Assembly (NCBI GenBank): GCA_023259065.1
Contig: JAHFQY010000001.1
Span: forward strand, 18,616-82,615
Length of the DNA stretch: 64,000 nt
Reading direction: 5' to 3'
Source: Nitrosomonadales bacterium
Lineage (GTDB): Bacteria > Pseudomonadota > Gammaproteobacteria > Burkholderiales > Gallionellaceae
In this document: positions 17,683-26,751 of the stretch, piece by piece
Layout of the letters: the number at the start of each line of letters is the position of its first letter
Position numbering within the stretch: the stretch's first letter is position 1
Notes under the pieces: generated by a model
The model's database searches: none
Seen by the model: the letters and a program-made list of their open reading frames with translations, nothing else
What the model was told of the DNA's origin: nothing
Translations under genes and position numbers: made by a program

Positions 17683-18693
17683 GTGTCCACCATACCCGAA
17701 TTAAGAGAGCTGGAAAGTTTGCTGGAGCTGGGCAAGGGGCATCTGGAGGTCAATGTCGCGTGTGAAGTCAGCGCAGGCGGCAAGCGCTTTCCGGTATATC
17801 AGCTGGCCCTGGGCAACCCTGATCCCAACTTGCCTGCAATTGGTTTCTTTGGTGGGATACATGGTTTGGAGCGCATAGGCACGCAAGTGCTGCTGTGTTT
17901 TTTGCGCGGCTTGCTTGCGCGCCTGTCCTGGGACAGAAGCCTGCATCATTTGCTCAAGGATGTGCGCTTGGTATTCATGCCCCTGATCAATCCCGGCGGC
18001 ATGTGGCAATCAACACGCTGCAATCCGCAGGGTGTCGATTTGATGCGCAATGCGCCGATAGAGGCGGAGGGTCGTGTACCTTTCCTGTTGGGCGGGCATC
18101 GCATCAGTCCGCGTTTGCCCTGGTACAGGGGGGCTGCGGGGGGCGCCATGGAGAGCGAGAACCAGGCGCTTTGCCGTATTGTGCAGGAGGAGTTGCTGGC
18201 GCGCCCTTTCAGCATTGCGGTGGATTGTCATTCCGGTTTTGGCTTGCGTGACCGCGTCTGGTTTCCGCATGCGCACAGCATGCATCCGATTGCGAACCTG
18301 GCCGAGATTCTTGCGCTGGAGGAATTGTTCCGGCAGGCACAACCCAACAATCGCTACCTGTTTGAACCGCAAAGCCGGCAATACCGCACCCATGGGGACG
18401 TGTGGGATTACCTGTATCTGCAGGCGCAGCAGGACAAGAGCAAAACATTCCTGCCGTTGACACTGGAAATGGGCTCCTGGTTGTGGGTGAAGAAAAACCC
18501 CCGCCAATTGTTTTCACGCCATGGCATGTTCAATCCCACTGTCGAGCACCGTTTGCACCGGGTATTGCGCAGGCATTCGGTGTGGCTGGATTTTCTGATG
18601 CGTGCCGCGGGCGGCTATGACAGCTGGCTGGTTACAGGCCCCAAACGCTGCCGCATGCAGGAGCATGCCGTGGCGCGCTGGTACCGGCCATGA
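17683..18693 (+). CDS. M14-family zinc carboxypeptidase-like protein
   Basis: A 336-residue metallohydrolase of the M14 superfamily. Zinc ligands are H60 and E63 in GGIHGLERIG and H183 in AVDCHSGFG; the likely general base is E262 in LTLEMGS, and INPGGMWQSTRCNPQGVDLMRN holds substrate-binding residues. No signal peptide is seen, so it is probably cytoplasmic. The start is a GTG at 17683. The superfamily includes carboxypeptidases and the AstE/aspartoacylase N-acyl amino acid hydrolases. Its stop overlaps the next gene (ATGA). A link with ornithine-lipid turnover is only a contextual guess. Confidence 0.85.
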   Translation: MSTIPELRELESLLELGKGHLEVNVACEVSAGGKRFPVYQLALGNPDPNLPAIGFFGGIHGLERIGTQVLLCFLRGLLARLSWDRSLHHLLKDVRLVFMPLINPGGMWQSTRCNPQGVDLMRNAPIEAEGRVPFLLGGHRISPRLPWYRGAAGGAMESENQALCRIVQEELLARPFSIAVDCHSGFGLRDRVWFPHAHSMHPIANLAEILALEELFRQAQPNNRYLFEPQSRQYRTHGDVWDYLYLQAQQDKSKTFLPLTLEMGSWLWVKKNPRQLFSRHGMFNPTVEHRLHRVLRRHSVWLDFLMRAAGGYDSWLVTGPKRCRMQEHAVARWYRP

Positions 18694-19460
18694 CCACCTG
18701 GGTCCTGTTGCGCGGGTTGATGCGCGAAGCGCGCCATTGGGGCGAGTTTCCCCTGCTGTTGCAGGATGCCGTCGGGGCGGACGAAATTGTCACCCTGGAT
18801 TTCCCCGGCAATGGCAGCCTGCATGCGCAGACCAGCGCTACCACGGTCGCGGCCATGGTGAGTCATTGCCGCGACGAGCTCCGGCGCCTGGGCTACCCGC
18901 CGCCTTACCAGGTGCTGGCGCTGTCCCTGGGGGCGATGGTGGCAGTGGCATGGAGTGAACTGTATCCGGATGAACTCGAAAGCATGGTGCTGATCAACAC
19001 CAGCCTGGCGCCCTATAACCCCTTTTACCACAGGCTGCGCCCCGCAAATTATTTCAGCGTTATGCGCTTGCTGTATGGCTCGGCAGCGCAGCGTGAGGAT
19101 TTGATACTGAACCTCACCAGCACGATAAAAAATCGTTCAGCGCAAAGGCAGGCCATTCTCGATCAGTGGGTGGACTATGCACGGGAATGCCCTGTAACGC
19201 GCACCAATATGCTGCGGCAACTGGGTGCTGCCATGCGCTATCGCGCCGCTCCGCTGCCCCCCACCGTACCGTTGTTGTTGCTGGCCGGGGCGCGGGATCA
19301 ATTGGTGAATGCAAAGTGCTCGCTCAAACTTGCGCAACATTGGCAGTGCGCCATGCGCGTGCATCCTGAGGCCGGGCATGACCTGCCCCTGGATGACGGG
19401 GCATGGGTGGCACGGCAAGTCAGGGATTGGCTGGCGCAGCAGTCAGTCAGCCGGGCGTGA
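18690..19460 (+). CDS. Alpha/beta hydrolase fold protein
   Basis: A 256-residue alpha/beta hydrolase. The nucleophile elbow is A-L-S79-L-G-A, a relaxed form of G-x-S-x-G, with LLLLAGARDQLV providing the acidic residue and PEAGHDLPLDD the histidine near the C-terminus. There is no export signal. It is translationally coupled to the M14 gene (ATGA overlap), so the two probably act in one pathway. Substrate is unknown; esterase or lipase activity is plausible. Confidence 0.82.
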   Translation: MTTWVLLRGLMREARHWGEFPLLLQDAVGADEIVTLDFPGNGSLHAQTSATTVAAMVSHCRDELRRLGYPPPYQVLALSLGAMVAVAWSELYPDELESMVLINTSLAPYNPFYHRLRPANYFSVMRLLYGSAAQREDLILNLTSTIKNRSAQRQAILDQWVDYARECPVTRTNMLRQLGAAMRYRAAPLPPTVPLLLLAGARDQLVNAKCSLKLAQHWQCAMRVHPEAGHDLPLDDGAWVARQVRDWLAQQSVSRA

Positions 19461-19470
19461 CTGCAGCAGC

Positions 19471-21270
19471 TCAGGCGTAGTTTGCCAAGCCAGGCTGGTT
19501 GGCGTGGTCGATGCTGCGCTGCTCGATAAACAGGCTGTTGCCCTGGGTGCGCTTGGCCATTTTCTTGGCTGCGGTTGCGGCGGCCGAAACTTCATGGTGT
19601 GAATAGTATTTGCCCGGGGCGACATGGCAGGCGCCTATCGACAGGCTGACCAGCGGGTGAAAACGGGTTTGATTGTTGCGATCTTCACTTTCATATCCGT
19701 TTGCGGCCAGATGCTCGGGGCTGAACAGCAATGAAGCCGCCTGTTCAAAGGAGCGCAGCGCCTGTTCGCAACGCGACTGCCAGTCGCGGCTCTGCATCAG
19801 CAGGATGAAATCATCACCTCCGATATGGCCGATAAAGTCCAGCTTGGGGTCGCATGCCCAGCTCAGGATGCGACCGGTGAGCTGGATCATTTCGTCGCCT
19901 TTGCGGTAGCTGTAGGCATCGTTGTAGGGCTTGAAATTATCCAGGTCGCAATAACAGGCGACAAATGATTTTCCGCTGTGCAAAAGCAATTCGATCTGTT
20001 CGTTGATGGGCACGTTGCCTGGCAGCAGGGTGAGCGGATTGGCATACCTTGCCGCCTCTATCTGCAGCTGCGTCAGCTCGCGCAATAAATCCTGCCCTGA
20101 AGCCACACCCAGATAGCGGCCTTGTTCCGTGATGATGAAGCCGTCGTTGAAGTAGCGTTCATCCGCATCCACCAGAAAGTGGCTGAGCTCCTCGATGGGC
20201 ATGTTTTTTTCCACCATCAGCGGTCGTTCATTGCTGGACAGAAAGCAGGGCTTCTTGCCCAGTAGCTCGCGCTGGAATGGCTGGGCAAAGCGGTCGATGA
20301 AGCTGTAGCGATTGATCAGCCCGACCGGTATGCCATTTTTAACCACAGGAATGGCGCGCAACTTTGCGTTCTCGGAAAATCTCTGGAAGATATGTTCGTT
20401 CTCGGTGTCGGGATGGACAGGATCAATATGGTTCAGCAACTTATGGGCGGTCGCCTTGGCCTGAGTGGTGAAATCTTCCCTGGAGGCCATGTGTCTGGAA
20501 GCCACGGGGAAATTGGCAGAGCTGAGAGAGCTGCTTATTTCCGATGCCGCCAGCAGGGGCGGTGTCGGGCTGGGGCGGGCAATGTGGTAGCCCTGGCCAA
20601 AGGCGATGTCGAGATCGTTGATTACCATCATTTCAGCATCGGTTTCTATGCCCTCGGCGATCACGTGAGTGCCGCAGCTCTGTGCGATTTGCTGGATGGA
20701 CTTGAGAAATTGCAGCTTGACCGGATCGGTGTCGACACCCTGTACGAAATGCATGTCGATCTTGATGAACTCGGGGCGCAGTTCGGACCACAGGCGCAGG
20801 CTGGAGAAGCCTGAGCCGAGATCATCGATGGCAATCTGGAATCCCATGGCGCGGTAATGCAGCAGTGCGTTGCACATGGCAGAGAAATCGTAGGTGGGCT
20901 GATTTTCGGTGATCTCGATTACCACGCGTTCCGGGGAAAGGCCCACCTTGGCCATGCAGGCCAGAGTCTGGCCATCCTTGAAGCTGGGGTGGAGCAGGGT
21001 TTCCGGGCTCACATTAAGGAACAGCCGGCCGGGTAAGTTTGACTTTACAAATGTTTCAACCACGACCTGACGGCACATCATTTCAACCTCGAGCGACAGG
21101 TTCTCCTCTGCGGCGGCATTGAACAGGTTGATGGGAGAGTGCAGCGGACTGTCGCTGGGGCCGCGAATAAGGCCTTCAAAGCCCAGGAATACACCGCTCT
21201 TCATATCCATGATGGGTTGAAATAGCGCGCTGAGTTTGCGTTGCTTCAGGATTTCACGTAGTGGTGACAT
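19471..21270 (-). CDS. EAL-CBS-GGDEF cyclic-di-GMP protein
   Basis: About 599 residues. The N-terminal EAL domain keeps its key motifs: E32 in FEGLIRG, IEITENQ, IDDLGSGFSSL, KIDMHFV, IAEGIETDAEM and GQGYHIARP. A central pair of CBS-like modules (about 275-405) precedes a C-terminal GGDEF domain with CDLDNFKPYND and GGDDF (about 484-488), a tolerated variant of GGDEF. ATG 21270 is preferred because GGGGAGCAC lies directly upstream; a longer frame reaches 21357. It could degrade and/or make c-di-GMP, with the CBS modules sensing nucleotides. It is transcribed in the same direction as phoU, 147 bp after the phoU stop. Confidence 0.88.
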   Translation of the reverse strand: MSPLREILKQRKLSALFQPIMDMKSGVFLGFEGLIRGPSDSPLHSPINLFNAAAEENLSLEVEMMCRQVVVETFVKSNLPGRLFLNVSPETLLHPSFKDGQTLACMAKVGLSPERVVIEITENQPTYDFSAMCNALLHYRAMGFQIAIDDLGSGFSSLRLWSELRPEFIKIDMHFVQGVDTDPVKLQFLKSIQQIAQSCGTHVIAEGIETDAEMMVINDLDIAFGQGYHIARPSPTPPLLAASEISSSLSSANFPVASRHMASREDFTTQAKATAHKLLNHIDPVHPDTENEHIFQRFSENAKLRAIPVVKNGIPVGLINRYSFIDRFAQPFQRELLGKKPCFLSSNERPLMVEKNMPIEELSHFLVDADERYFNDGFIITEQGRYLGVASGQDLLRELTQLQIEAARYANPLTLLPGNVPINEQIELLLHSGKSFVACYCDLDNFKPYNDAYSYRKGDEMIQLTGRILSWACDPKLDFIGHIGGDDFILLMQSRDWQSRCEQALRSFEQAASLLFSPEHLAANGYESEDRNNQTRFHPLVSLSIGACHVAPGKYYSHHEVSAAATAAKKMAKRTQGNSLFIEQRSIDHANQPGLANYA

Positions 21271-21416
21271 GTGCTCCCCATGATTGGGTGTGGCCTGTAA
21301 CAGGGTGATGAGAGACGGCATGGAGTAACACTCTTTGACCGCTATTGCTGCGTGCATGTGACAACCTCTGGCTATAGTTCAGGGGCGCACAATACTGGGA
21401 TATTGTTGCGCCTTTA

Positions 21417-22136
21417 TTACAGGGAGTCATGGCCCACGGCTTCGCGCTCTATCTCTTCAACGGTGACATGGCGCACGTCGCGCCCATTCACCATGTAGAC
21501 CACGTATTTCGAGATGTTCTTGGCATGGTCACCGATACGCTCAATTGCCTTGGCCACAAACAGTATTTCCAGTGAAGTCGAAATGGTGCGCGGATCTTCC
21601 ATCATGAAAGTGATCAGGTAGCGCAGGATATTGCGAAACTCCTCGTTTACCTGTTCATCCTCGCGCACGATTCTGGCGGCTGCACTGGTGTCCATCCGGG
21701 CGAAGGCATCCAGCGATTTGTGCAGCATGTTCAATGCCAGCTTGGCTGAATGCCTGATCTCCTTGTAGCGCGGCAGGCACAGGCTGTTCTTCTCCGAGAG
21801 CAGCCTGGCCATGCGCGTGATTTTCTGGGTCTCATCGCCGATGCGATCCAGGTCATTGATGATCTTGATGACCGTCATCACAGTGCGCAGGTCAACCGCA
21901 GTAGGTTGGCGGCGTGCGATGATCTGGTTGCAGATGTCGTCTATCTCGATCGCCAGTTCGTTAATTCTGTGATCTCCCGTAATGACATTCTGCATCAGTT
22001 TGGCGTCATGGCTAGTCAATACTTCGATAGCCTGCCACATGTTGTTTTCCACCAGGCCGCCCATGTTCAGCACGCGGGCACGCACCCATTCAAGTTCGGT
22101 ATCAAATTGCTTTGAAGTGTGTTCGGTCGTTGTCAT
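21417..22136 (-). CDS. phoU: Phosphate signalling complex protein PhoU
   Basis: A 239-residue protein with two PhoU helical domains. Metal-binding-type motifs of the family are visible (INDLDRIGDETQKI in the first repeat, IERIGDHAKNI in the second). PhoU links the Pst transporter to PhoR and keeps the Pho regulon off when phosphate is plentiful. ATG 22136 is chosen because the conserved sequence begins there; the open frame runs to 22319. A Pho-box-like site starts 55 bp upstream. It stands without pst genes here, divergent from the plcP-like gene. Confidence 0.95.
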   Translation of the reverse strand: MTTTEHTSKQFDTELEWVRARVLNMGGLVENNMWQAIEVLTSHDAKLMQNVITGDHRINELAIEIDDICNQIIARRQPTAVDLRTVMTVIKIINDLDRIGDETQKITRMARLLSEKNSLCLPRYKEIRHSAKLALNMLHKSLDAFARMDTSAAARIVREDEQVNEEFRNILRYLITFMMEDPRTISTSLEILFVAKAIERIGDHAKNISKYVVYMVNGRDVRHVTVEEIEREAVGHDSL

Positions 22137-22174
22137 CTCGTGGAATTCCTGATTCGCATATTTGTAATGCGCGC

Positions 22175-22208
22175 ATCTTAATTGCCCGAGATGACTGTTT
22201 TGTGACAG
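22175..22208 (-). promoter_or_regulatory. Pho box and -10 for phoU
   Basis: On the minus strand 22208-22191 reads CTGTCACAAAACAGTCAT, 16 of 18 matches to the PhoB consensus (two 7-mers separated by 4 bp). It is followed by exactly 10 bp and then TAAGAT (22180-22175) as a -10. This is the geometry of PhoB-activated promoters, where the box replaces the -35. Confidence 0.75.
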
Positions 22209-22249
22209 AGGCTTGCGCCGGTAAACATCAGTTTGGAGTGTAAAACATG

Positions 22250-22283
22250 CATTCACAAAACTGACACACAAGCTTCGTATGAT
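22250..22283 (+). promoter_or_regulatory. Pho box and -10 for the plcP-like gene
   Basis: On the plus strand 22250-22267 reads CATTCACAAAACTGACAC, 14 of 18 matches to the Pho-box consensus. Ten bases later comes TATGAT (22278-22283), a five-of-six -10 hexamer. The predicted start point is about 40 bp before the ATG. Together with the phoU site it makes a back-to-back pair of PhoB-type promoters within 110 bp. Confidence 0.7.
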
Positions 22284-22330
22284 GGCCGCAATATATTTAC
22301 AGGAAGGTTTTGTTACCAAGCTTGTTGATA

Positions 22331-23146
22331 ATGGCCACCCAAGTACGATCCATATTCATTTCAGATGTACACCTGGGCACGCGCGCCTGCCAGGCAGACA
22401 GGCTGCTGGACTTTCTGCGCGAACATTCCGCCGAAAACCTGTTCATGCTGGGTGATATTGTCGATTTCTGGGCCATGAGCAGGGGCGGCATTTACTGGTC
22501 GACAGCGCAGAATACGGTGGTGCAGAAAATCCTGCGGCAAGCCCGGCATGGAACCAGGGTGCGCTTCATTCCCGGTAACCATGACGAGGCCCTGCGCGAG
22601 TATGTGGGAACCTCATTCGGCGACATCCAGATCGAGTATGAGTACGTGCACACCGCAGCGGATGGTAAACGCTACCTGCTGCTGCATGGTGACGAGTTCG
22701 ACCAGGTGACGCGCTATCACAAGTGGGTGGCCGTGCTCGGGGACAAGGCCTACGATTTCCTGGTGCATCTCAACATCGGCCTGTCATGGTTGCGCCGCAC
22801 CCTGCGCCGCCCGGGTTACTGGTCGCTTGCCGGCTATGCAAAGCGCAAGGTGAAGACTGCCGTTGAATTCATCTTTGATTTTGAAGATTCACTGATACGC
22901 CATGTGCGTGAGCGCAGGCTGGATGGCGCAATATGCGGCCATATCCACTGGCCGGCCATCAAGGACATGGACGGTGCTGCCTATCTGAACTGTGGCGACT
23001 GGGTTGATAGCTGCACTGCCATTGTTGAGCACCTGGACGGGCGCATGGAGTTGGTTTTCTGGGATGGCAATTTATCCGGTGCGATAGCCGAAGAGGTCGG
23101 CGCAAAAGATTCCCCGGTGTCATGTTACGGTAACACTGGGCGCTGA
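22331..23146 (+). CDS. plcP: PlcP-like phospholipase C / metallophosphoesterase (LpxH-related)
   Basis: A 271-residue calcineurin-type phosphoesterase. Metal-binding motifs are D12-VH (SDVHLGTR), GDIVDFW (41-47), GNHDE (82-86), HGDE (119-122) and GHIH (203-206). It resembles the PlcP family, often annotated as UDP-2,3-diacylglucosamine hydrolase but shown in rhizobia and marine bacteria to split phosphate-containing glycerolipids to diacylglycerol during phosphate starvation. The block LHGDEFDQVTRYHKW followed by LGDKAYDFL supports PlcP over LpxH. ATG 22331 is used; TTG 22310 is in frame behind AGGAAGG. A Pho box precedes it and phoU is divergent. Confidence 0.82.
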   Translation: MATQVRSIFISDVHLGTRACQADRLLDFLREHSAENLFMLGDIVDFWAMSRGGIYWSTAQNTVVQKILRQARHGTRVRFIPGNHDEALREYVGTSFGDIQIEYEYVHTAADGKRYLLLHGDEFDQVTRYHKWVAVLGDKAYDFLVHLNIGLSWLRRTLRRPGYWSLAGYAKRKVKTAVEFIFDFEDSLIRHVRERRLDGAICGHIHWPAIKDMDGAAYLNCGDWVDSCTAIVEHLDGRMELVFWDGNLSGAIAEEVGAKDSPVSCYGNTGR

Positions 23147-23221
23147 TAATCACCCCGTCTGTCGCGGTGGATGTCATGGTGTCTGCCGGCGATGTATTGT
23201 GAATCAACCCGGATACTCCTC

Positions 23222-24814
23222 ATGACTCTGCAAAAACAACTCAGCCTGATGACGGCGGTCACCGTGATCGGCCTCCTTCTGGTCATTATTTTCGTGGTGC
23301 TTAACCTCGGAAATCTCAGGCATAAATTCGACACCTACCAATCCCGGCAGATCATCGACAAAAGCTTGATCGAGATCAAGGCGACCTCGTTATCTGTGGC
23401 AAGGTCTGATCCAATTCTTTTGGAAAGCAAAGAGAAACTGGCCAAGGCTGATGCTGAGGTGCATGAGTTGGGTGCGTTAATACTTGATCTGAGCAGTGAT
23501 GAAGCCGTGTCAAAAAAGATCGGTCTGATCATGAAAACATGGGATGGCTATGCCAAGGGATTTTTCGGGGCGATCAAGATCGCTTCAGATAGTCCCGCCG
23601 ATGCCCTGCAGATTCCTGATGCACTGTACCAATCTCATCTGGAGCCCATGGTGACAGAGCTGGATGCCATGGTTGCACTCAACAAGGCCGATGAAACCGA
23701 ATCCAGGCAGCAGATCACCTCATCCATGACCCGTATTCTTTGGCTGGTGCTGGTGCCGCTAGTGCTGGCAGGGTTGGTGATTACGGTATTTCAAACACTG
23801 TTCAGCCGTAGCCTGAAGAAAAGGGTGGAAGACATAACCCAAGTGGTTTCACACCTGCACAATGGCGATCTGAGCCGGCGCCTGCCGGCTGCGAACAACG
23901 ACGAAATTGGACATATGGCGAAAACAATCAACAATTTTGTTGCTCGTTTCGAGGGCATCCTGCGTAGCGTTCATCTTTCTGCAGACCAGACAAAACAGAC
24001 AGCCCACGGCATCAGCAATATGACGACCACGGTTACTTCCAACGCCAAGGAGCAGTCCAGCAAGGTGCTTCAGGTCAGTGCGGCAGTAGAGGCGATGGGC
24101 ATCACCATCAATGAAATTGCCGCCAACGTGGTTAGCGCAGAATCGGCGGCCAGCGCTACCTTGTGCCTGGTTGAAACAGGCAATGAAACCGGGCGCATGA
24201 CCATTTCCGCCCTGGGGCGCATCGATGCGACTGTCGGGCTCTCGGCCAAAACAATCAGTGAGCTGAATGCGGCCATCAGTCAAATTGGTGCTGTGAGCAA
24301 CATGATCAAGGGTATAGCCGAGCAGACCAATCTGTTGGCCCTGAATGCCGCTATTGAAGCTGCACGTGCGGGTGAGCAGGGGCGTGGATTTGCAGTGGTT
24401 GCAAACGAGGTCAGGAAATTGTCTGAGGGTACTTCGACTGCGACCACAGAAATTATAAAGATCGTTAAAGTGATTCAGGCGGGTACCAGCCACGCAACAG
24501 ATTCCATGGCGCGAACCAGGGAAGAGGTAAACCAGGGTGTGCTTTATGGTGAGAAAATGGGGCAGGTGCTGCAGGAAATTGACCGATCCGTGCGTGTCGT
24601 TACTGAAATGATGCGCCACATTGCCGCTGCGACAGAAGAGCAGTCTGCGGCAGGCACTGAGATTGCAAGCAATATTGAGACGGTCGCCAATATTTCGGTG
24701 TCCACAGCAAATGATATTGAACGCACCCGTAATGCCATGGCTGAGTTGGCAGGTACCTCACGCAAGCTGCATGAGGTCGTTGGTCAGTTTAATCTGGCTG
24801 GAAGCCCGGCCTAG
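23222..24814 (+). CDS. Methyl-accepting chemotaxis protein
   Basis: A 530-residue chemoreceptor. An N-terminal membrane helix (about 8-28) and a second one (about 174-194) bracket a periplasmic sensor of roughly 145 residues, mostly helical, like a four-helix-bundle sensor. A HAMP domain follows, then a long coiled-coil signalling domain with the near-invariant tip [20 protein letters not shown]. No C-terminal CheR-binding pentapeptide is seen. No che genes are nearby, so it signals to a remote array. The sensed compound is unknown. Confidence 0.93.
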   Translation: MTLQKQLSLMTAVTVIGLLLVIIFVVLNLGNLRHKFDTYQSRQIIDKSLIEIKATSLSVARSDPILLESKEKLAKADAEVHELGALILDLSSDEAVSKKIGLIMKTWDGYAKGFFGAIKIASDSPADALQIPDALYQSHLEPMVTELDAMVALNKADETESRQQITSSMTRILWLVLVPLVLAGLVITVFQTLFSRSLKKRVEDITQVVSHLHNGDLSRRLPAANNDEIGHMAKTINNFVARFEGILRSVHLSADQTKQTAHGISNMTTTVTSNAKEQSSKVLQVSAAVEAMGITINEIAANVVSAESAASATLCLVETGNETGRMTISALGRIDATVGLSAKTISELNAAISQIGAVSNMIKGIAEQTNLLALNAAIEAARAGEQGRGFAVVANEVRKLSEGTSTATTEIIKIVKVIQAGTSHATDSMARTREEVNQGVLYGEKMGQVLQEIDRSVRVVTEMMRHIAAATEEQSAAGTEIASNIETVANISVSTANDIERTRNAMAELAGTSRKLHEVVGQFNLAGSPA

Positions 24815-24834
24815 TTGAAAGAGCGCCCCGGTTT

Positions 24835-25638
24835 TTATTTTGCGACAGCTGGCTGGGGTGCCAAGGATTTGAGCCTGGGCAGGATAGACAGCGCATTTTC
24901 CGAGGTGATGCGCGCAATTTCCTGCAACGGCAAGTTGCGCAATTCGGCCAGTGTCTGCGCGATGCGCGGCAGGTAGCCCGGACGGTTGGGCGTTCCGCTT
25001 TCCAGGAATGCGGGGGGGATATCGGGCGCGTCGGTTTCCAGCACGATGCTTTCCAGCGGCAGGGTGCGCGCCAGCTCGCGCAGCCTGGTGGCGCGGGTGT
25101 AGGTCATGGCGCCGCCGAAGCCCAGCTTGAAGCCGAGCTTGATGAATTCCGCCGCCTGCTGCGGGCTGCCGTTAAAGGCGTGGGCGATACCGCCGCGCAC
25201 TTTGTGCTGGCGCAGGTGCTTGAGTATGGTGTCCTGCGCGCGGCGGATGTGCAGCAGCGCGGGCAGGTCGAACTCGCGCGCCAGCTTGAGCTGGGCGGCA
25301 AAATAATATTCCTGCTTCTCCTGGTCGTAATTCTCGACAAAAAAATCCAGCCCGATTTCGCCGACAGCTACAGTGTTTGGTTGCTGCAAATATTCGCGCA
25401 CGGCGTCGAGATCGGCGGGCGTGGCGCGATCTACATACATGGGGTGGATGCCGTAGGCAGGGGCGCAGTTGGGGTGCTGAGTGCAGATGCTGTGCACGGC
25501 GGCAAAATTGGTGCGCTCCACGCCGGGAACCACGATGGTGCCGACGCCCGCGTCCAGAGCTTCCTGCACCAGCGTTGCGGGCGTGACGCCAAATTCACTG
25601 GCGTCGAGGTGGCAGTGGGTGTCGATAAATTGCGTCAT
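24835..25638 (-). CDS. tatD: TatD-family metal-dependent hydrolase
   Basis: A 267-residue TIM-barrel amidohydrolase of usual TatD length. Metal ligands are visible: D6-T-H8-C-H10 (IDTHCHLD), Glu in VGEIGLDF, His in LLHIRRA and Asp in LETDAPDIPP. TatD proteins act as 3'-5' exonucleases on damaged DNA and may also process other substrates. It is transcribed with the oxidoreductase gene upstream, from which it is separated by a short GC-rich hairpin. Confidence 0.92.
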   Translation of the reverse strand: MTQFIDTHCHLDASEFGVTPATLVQEALDAGVGTIVVPGVERTNFAAVHSICTQHPNCAPAYGIHPMYVDRATPADLDAVREYLQQPNTVAVGEIGLDFFVENYDQEKQEYYFAAQLKLAREFDLPALLHIRRAQDTILKHLRQHKVRGGIAHAFNGSPQQAAEFIKLGFKLGFGGAMTYTRATRLRELARTLPLESIVLETDAPDIPPAFLESGTPNRPGYLPRIAQTLAELRNLPLQEIARITSENALSILPRLKSLAPQPAVAK

Positions 25639-25652
25639 GCCCTCTCCCCTAG

Positions 25653-25678
25653 CCCCTCTCCCGCAAGCGTGAGAGGGG
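25653..25678. repeat. Short hairpin between the MDR oxidoreductase and tatD genes
   Basis: The arms CCCCTCTC (25653-25660) and GAGAGGGG (25671-25678) enclose a 10-nt loop. The sequence type is a common intergenic palindrome in bacterial genomes. It has no U-tract on the minus strand, so it is unlikely to be a simple terminator; it may modulate the mRNA between the two genes. Confidence 0.55.
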
Positions 25679-25680
25679 CG

Positions 25681-26682
25681 TCATTCCATCTCCAGCACTA
25701 TCTTGCCAGTGACACCGCCCTGTTCGATCAAGCGGTGCGCCTGTGCCGCTTCGGCCAGCGGCAACACCTGGCTGATCAGCACCTTGAGCTTGCCTGCAAC
25801 TGCCAGTTGTGCGCCCTGCTCCAGTATCTTGCGTTGGCGCACGCGTTCCTCGTGCAGCTGCATGACCTGCGGTGTGAGCATCAATTCATAGCACAGCGAC
25901 AGGTTGCGCAAGCGTGCCTGTTGCGTGTCGGCCAGCGACAGCGGGGTGGAGAGCAGGCTCACCACCTTGCCGCAATATTTCGCCGCTTGCAGCGAGCGCA
26001 GGAAAGTTTCTCCGCCCACGGTGTCGAACACCACGTCCGCGCCTTTGTCATCAGTCCACGCCAGCGTTTCGGCGACGAAATCCTGCTGGCGATAGCGTAT
26101 GATTTTTTCTGCGCCCAGGGATTTTGCAATGGCGGCCTTGTGCTCATCACTGACGGTCACGGCGACACGCGCGCCTAGGTGGTGCGCAAGCTGCACGGCG
26201 ATGTGGCCCACGCCGCCGGCGCCGGCGTGGATCAGTATGGTTTGCCCCGTTTGCAGATGGGCGCGCTCGACCAGCGCCTCCCACGCGGTAAGCAGTACCA
26301 AGGGCAGGGCGGCGCTTTCGTTCATGCTCAGCGCTGCAGGCTTGGCTGCACAGTAGTCCTCGTGCACGGTGGTGTACTCGGCATAGCAGCCGGGCTCGTC
26401 GCCGATGCCGCCGTTGCAGAAATACACGGCATCGCCCACCTTGAAGCGGCTGACGTCAGCGCCCGTTGCCTCGACGATGCCGGCGCCGTCGCAGCCCAGT
26501 ATTGCCGGCAGCTTGTCCGGGTAATAAGCGGGCTTGCTGCGCAGCTTGGTGTCCAGCGGGTTGATGCCGGCGGCGGCAAGCTTCACGCGCATATGGCGGG
26601 TGGAGGGTAGTTCAGGGGTGGGCAGGTCGCGCAGTTGCAACACGTCTGCGGCGCCTGCACCTGTCATCAGCATGGTTTTCAT
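25681..26682 (-). CDS. Zinc-type/quinone oxidoreductase of the MDR superfamily
   Basis: About 333 residues of the medium-chain dehydrogenase/reductase superfamily, quinone-reductase branch. The N-terminal GroES-like half has ILGCDGAGIVEATG; the Rossmann half has the dinucleotide loop HAGAGGVGHIAVQLAHHLGA followed by VFDTVGG. The structural-zinc cysteine cluster of alcohol dehydrogenases is absent, which fits NADPH:quinone or enoyl reductases. ATG 26682 (MKTMLMTG) is preferred over the in-frame start at 26730. The gene is divergent from aroC, with a gap of about 70 bp. Confidence 0.88.
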   Translation of the reverse strand: MKTMLMTGAGAADVLQLRDLPTPELPSTRHMRVKLAAAGINPLDTKLRSKPAYYPDKLPAILGCDGAGIVEATGADVSRFKVGDAVYFCNGGIGDEPGCYAEYTTVHEDYCAAKPAALSMNESAALPLVLLTAWEALVERAHLQTGQTILIHAGAGGVGHIAVQLAHHLGARVAVTVSDEHKAAIAKSLGAEKIIRYRQQDFVAETLAWTDDKGADVVFDTVGGETFLRSLQAAKYCGKVVSLLSTPLSLADTQQARLRNLSLCYELMLTPQVMQLHEERVRQRKILEQGAQLAVAGKLKVLISQVLPLAEAAQAHRLIEQGGVTGKIVLEME

Positions 26683-26751
26683 GGTTGCCGGGTCATCAGT
26701 GTGGGGGATGCGGTATGTTAAACTTGGCACATCAATTTAGCGAGTTTAGCC

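Noticed and set aside
22310..22330. TTG start for the plcP-like gene
   Set aside because: AGGAAGG lies only 2 bp from that TTG, too close, and the conserved protein starts after ATG 22331. It remains a minor alternative.
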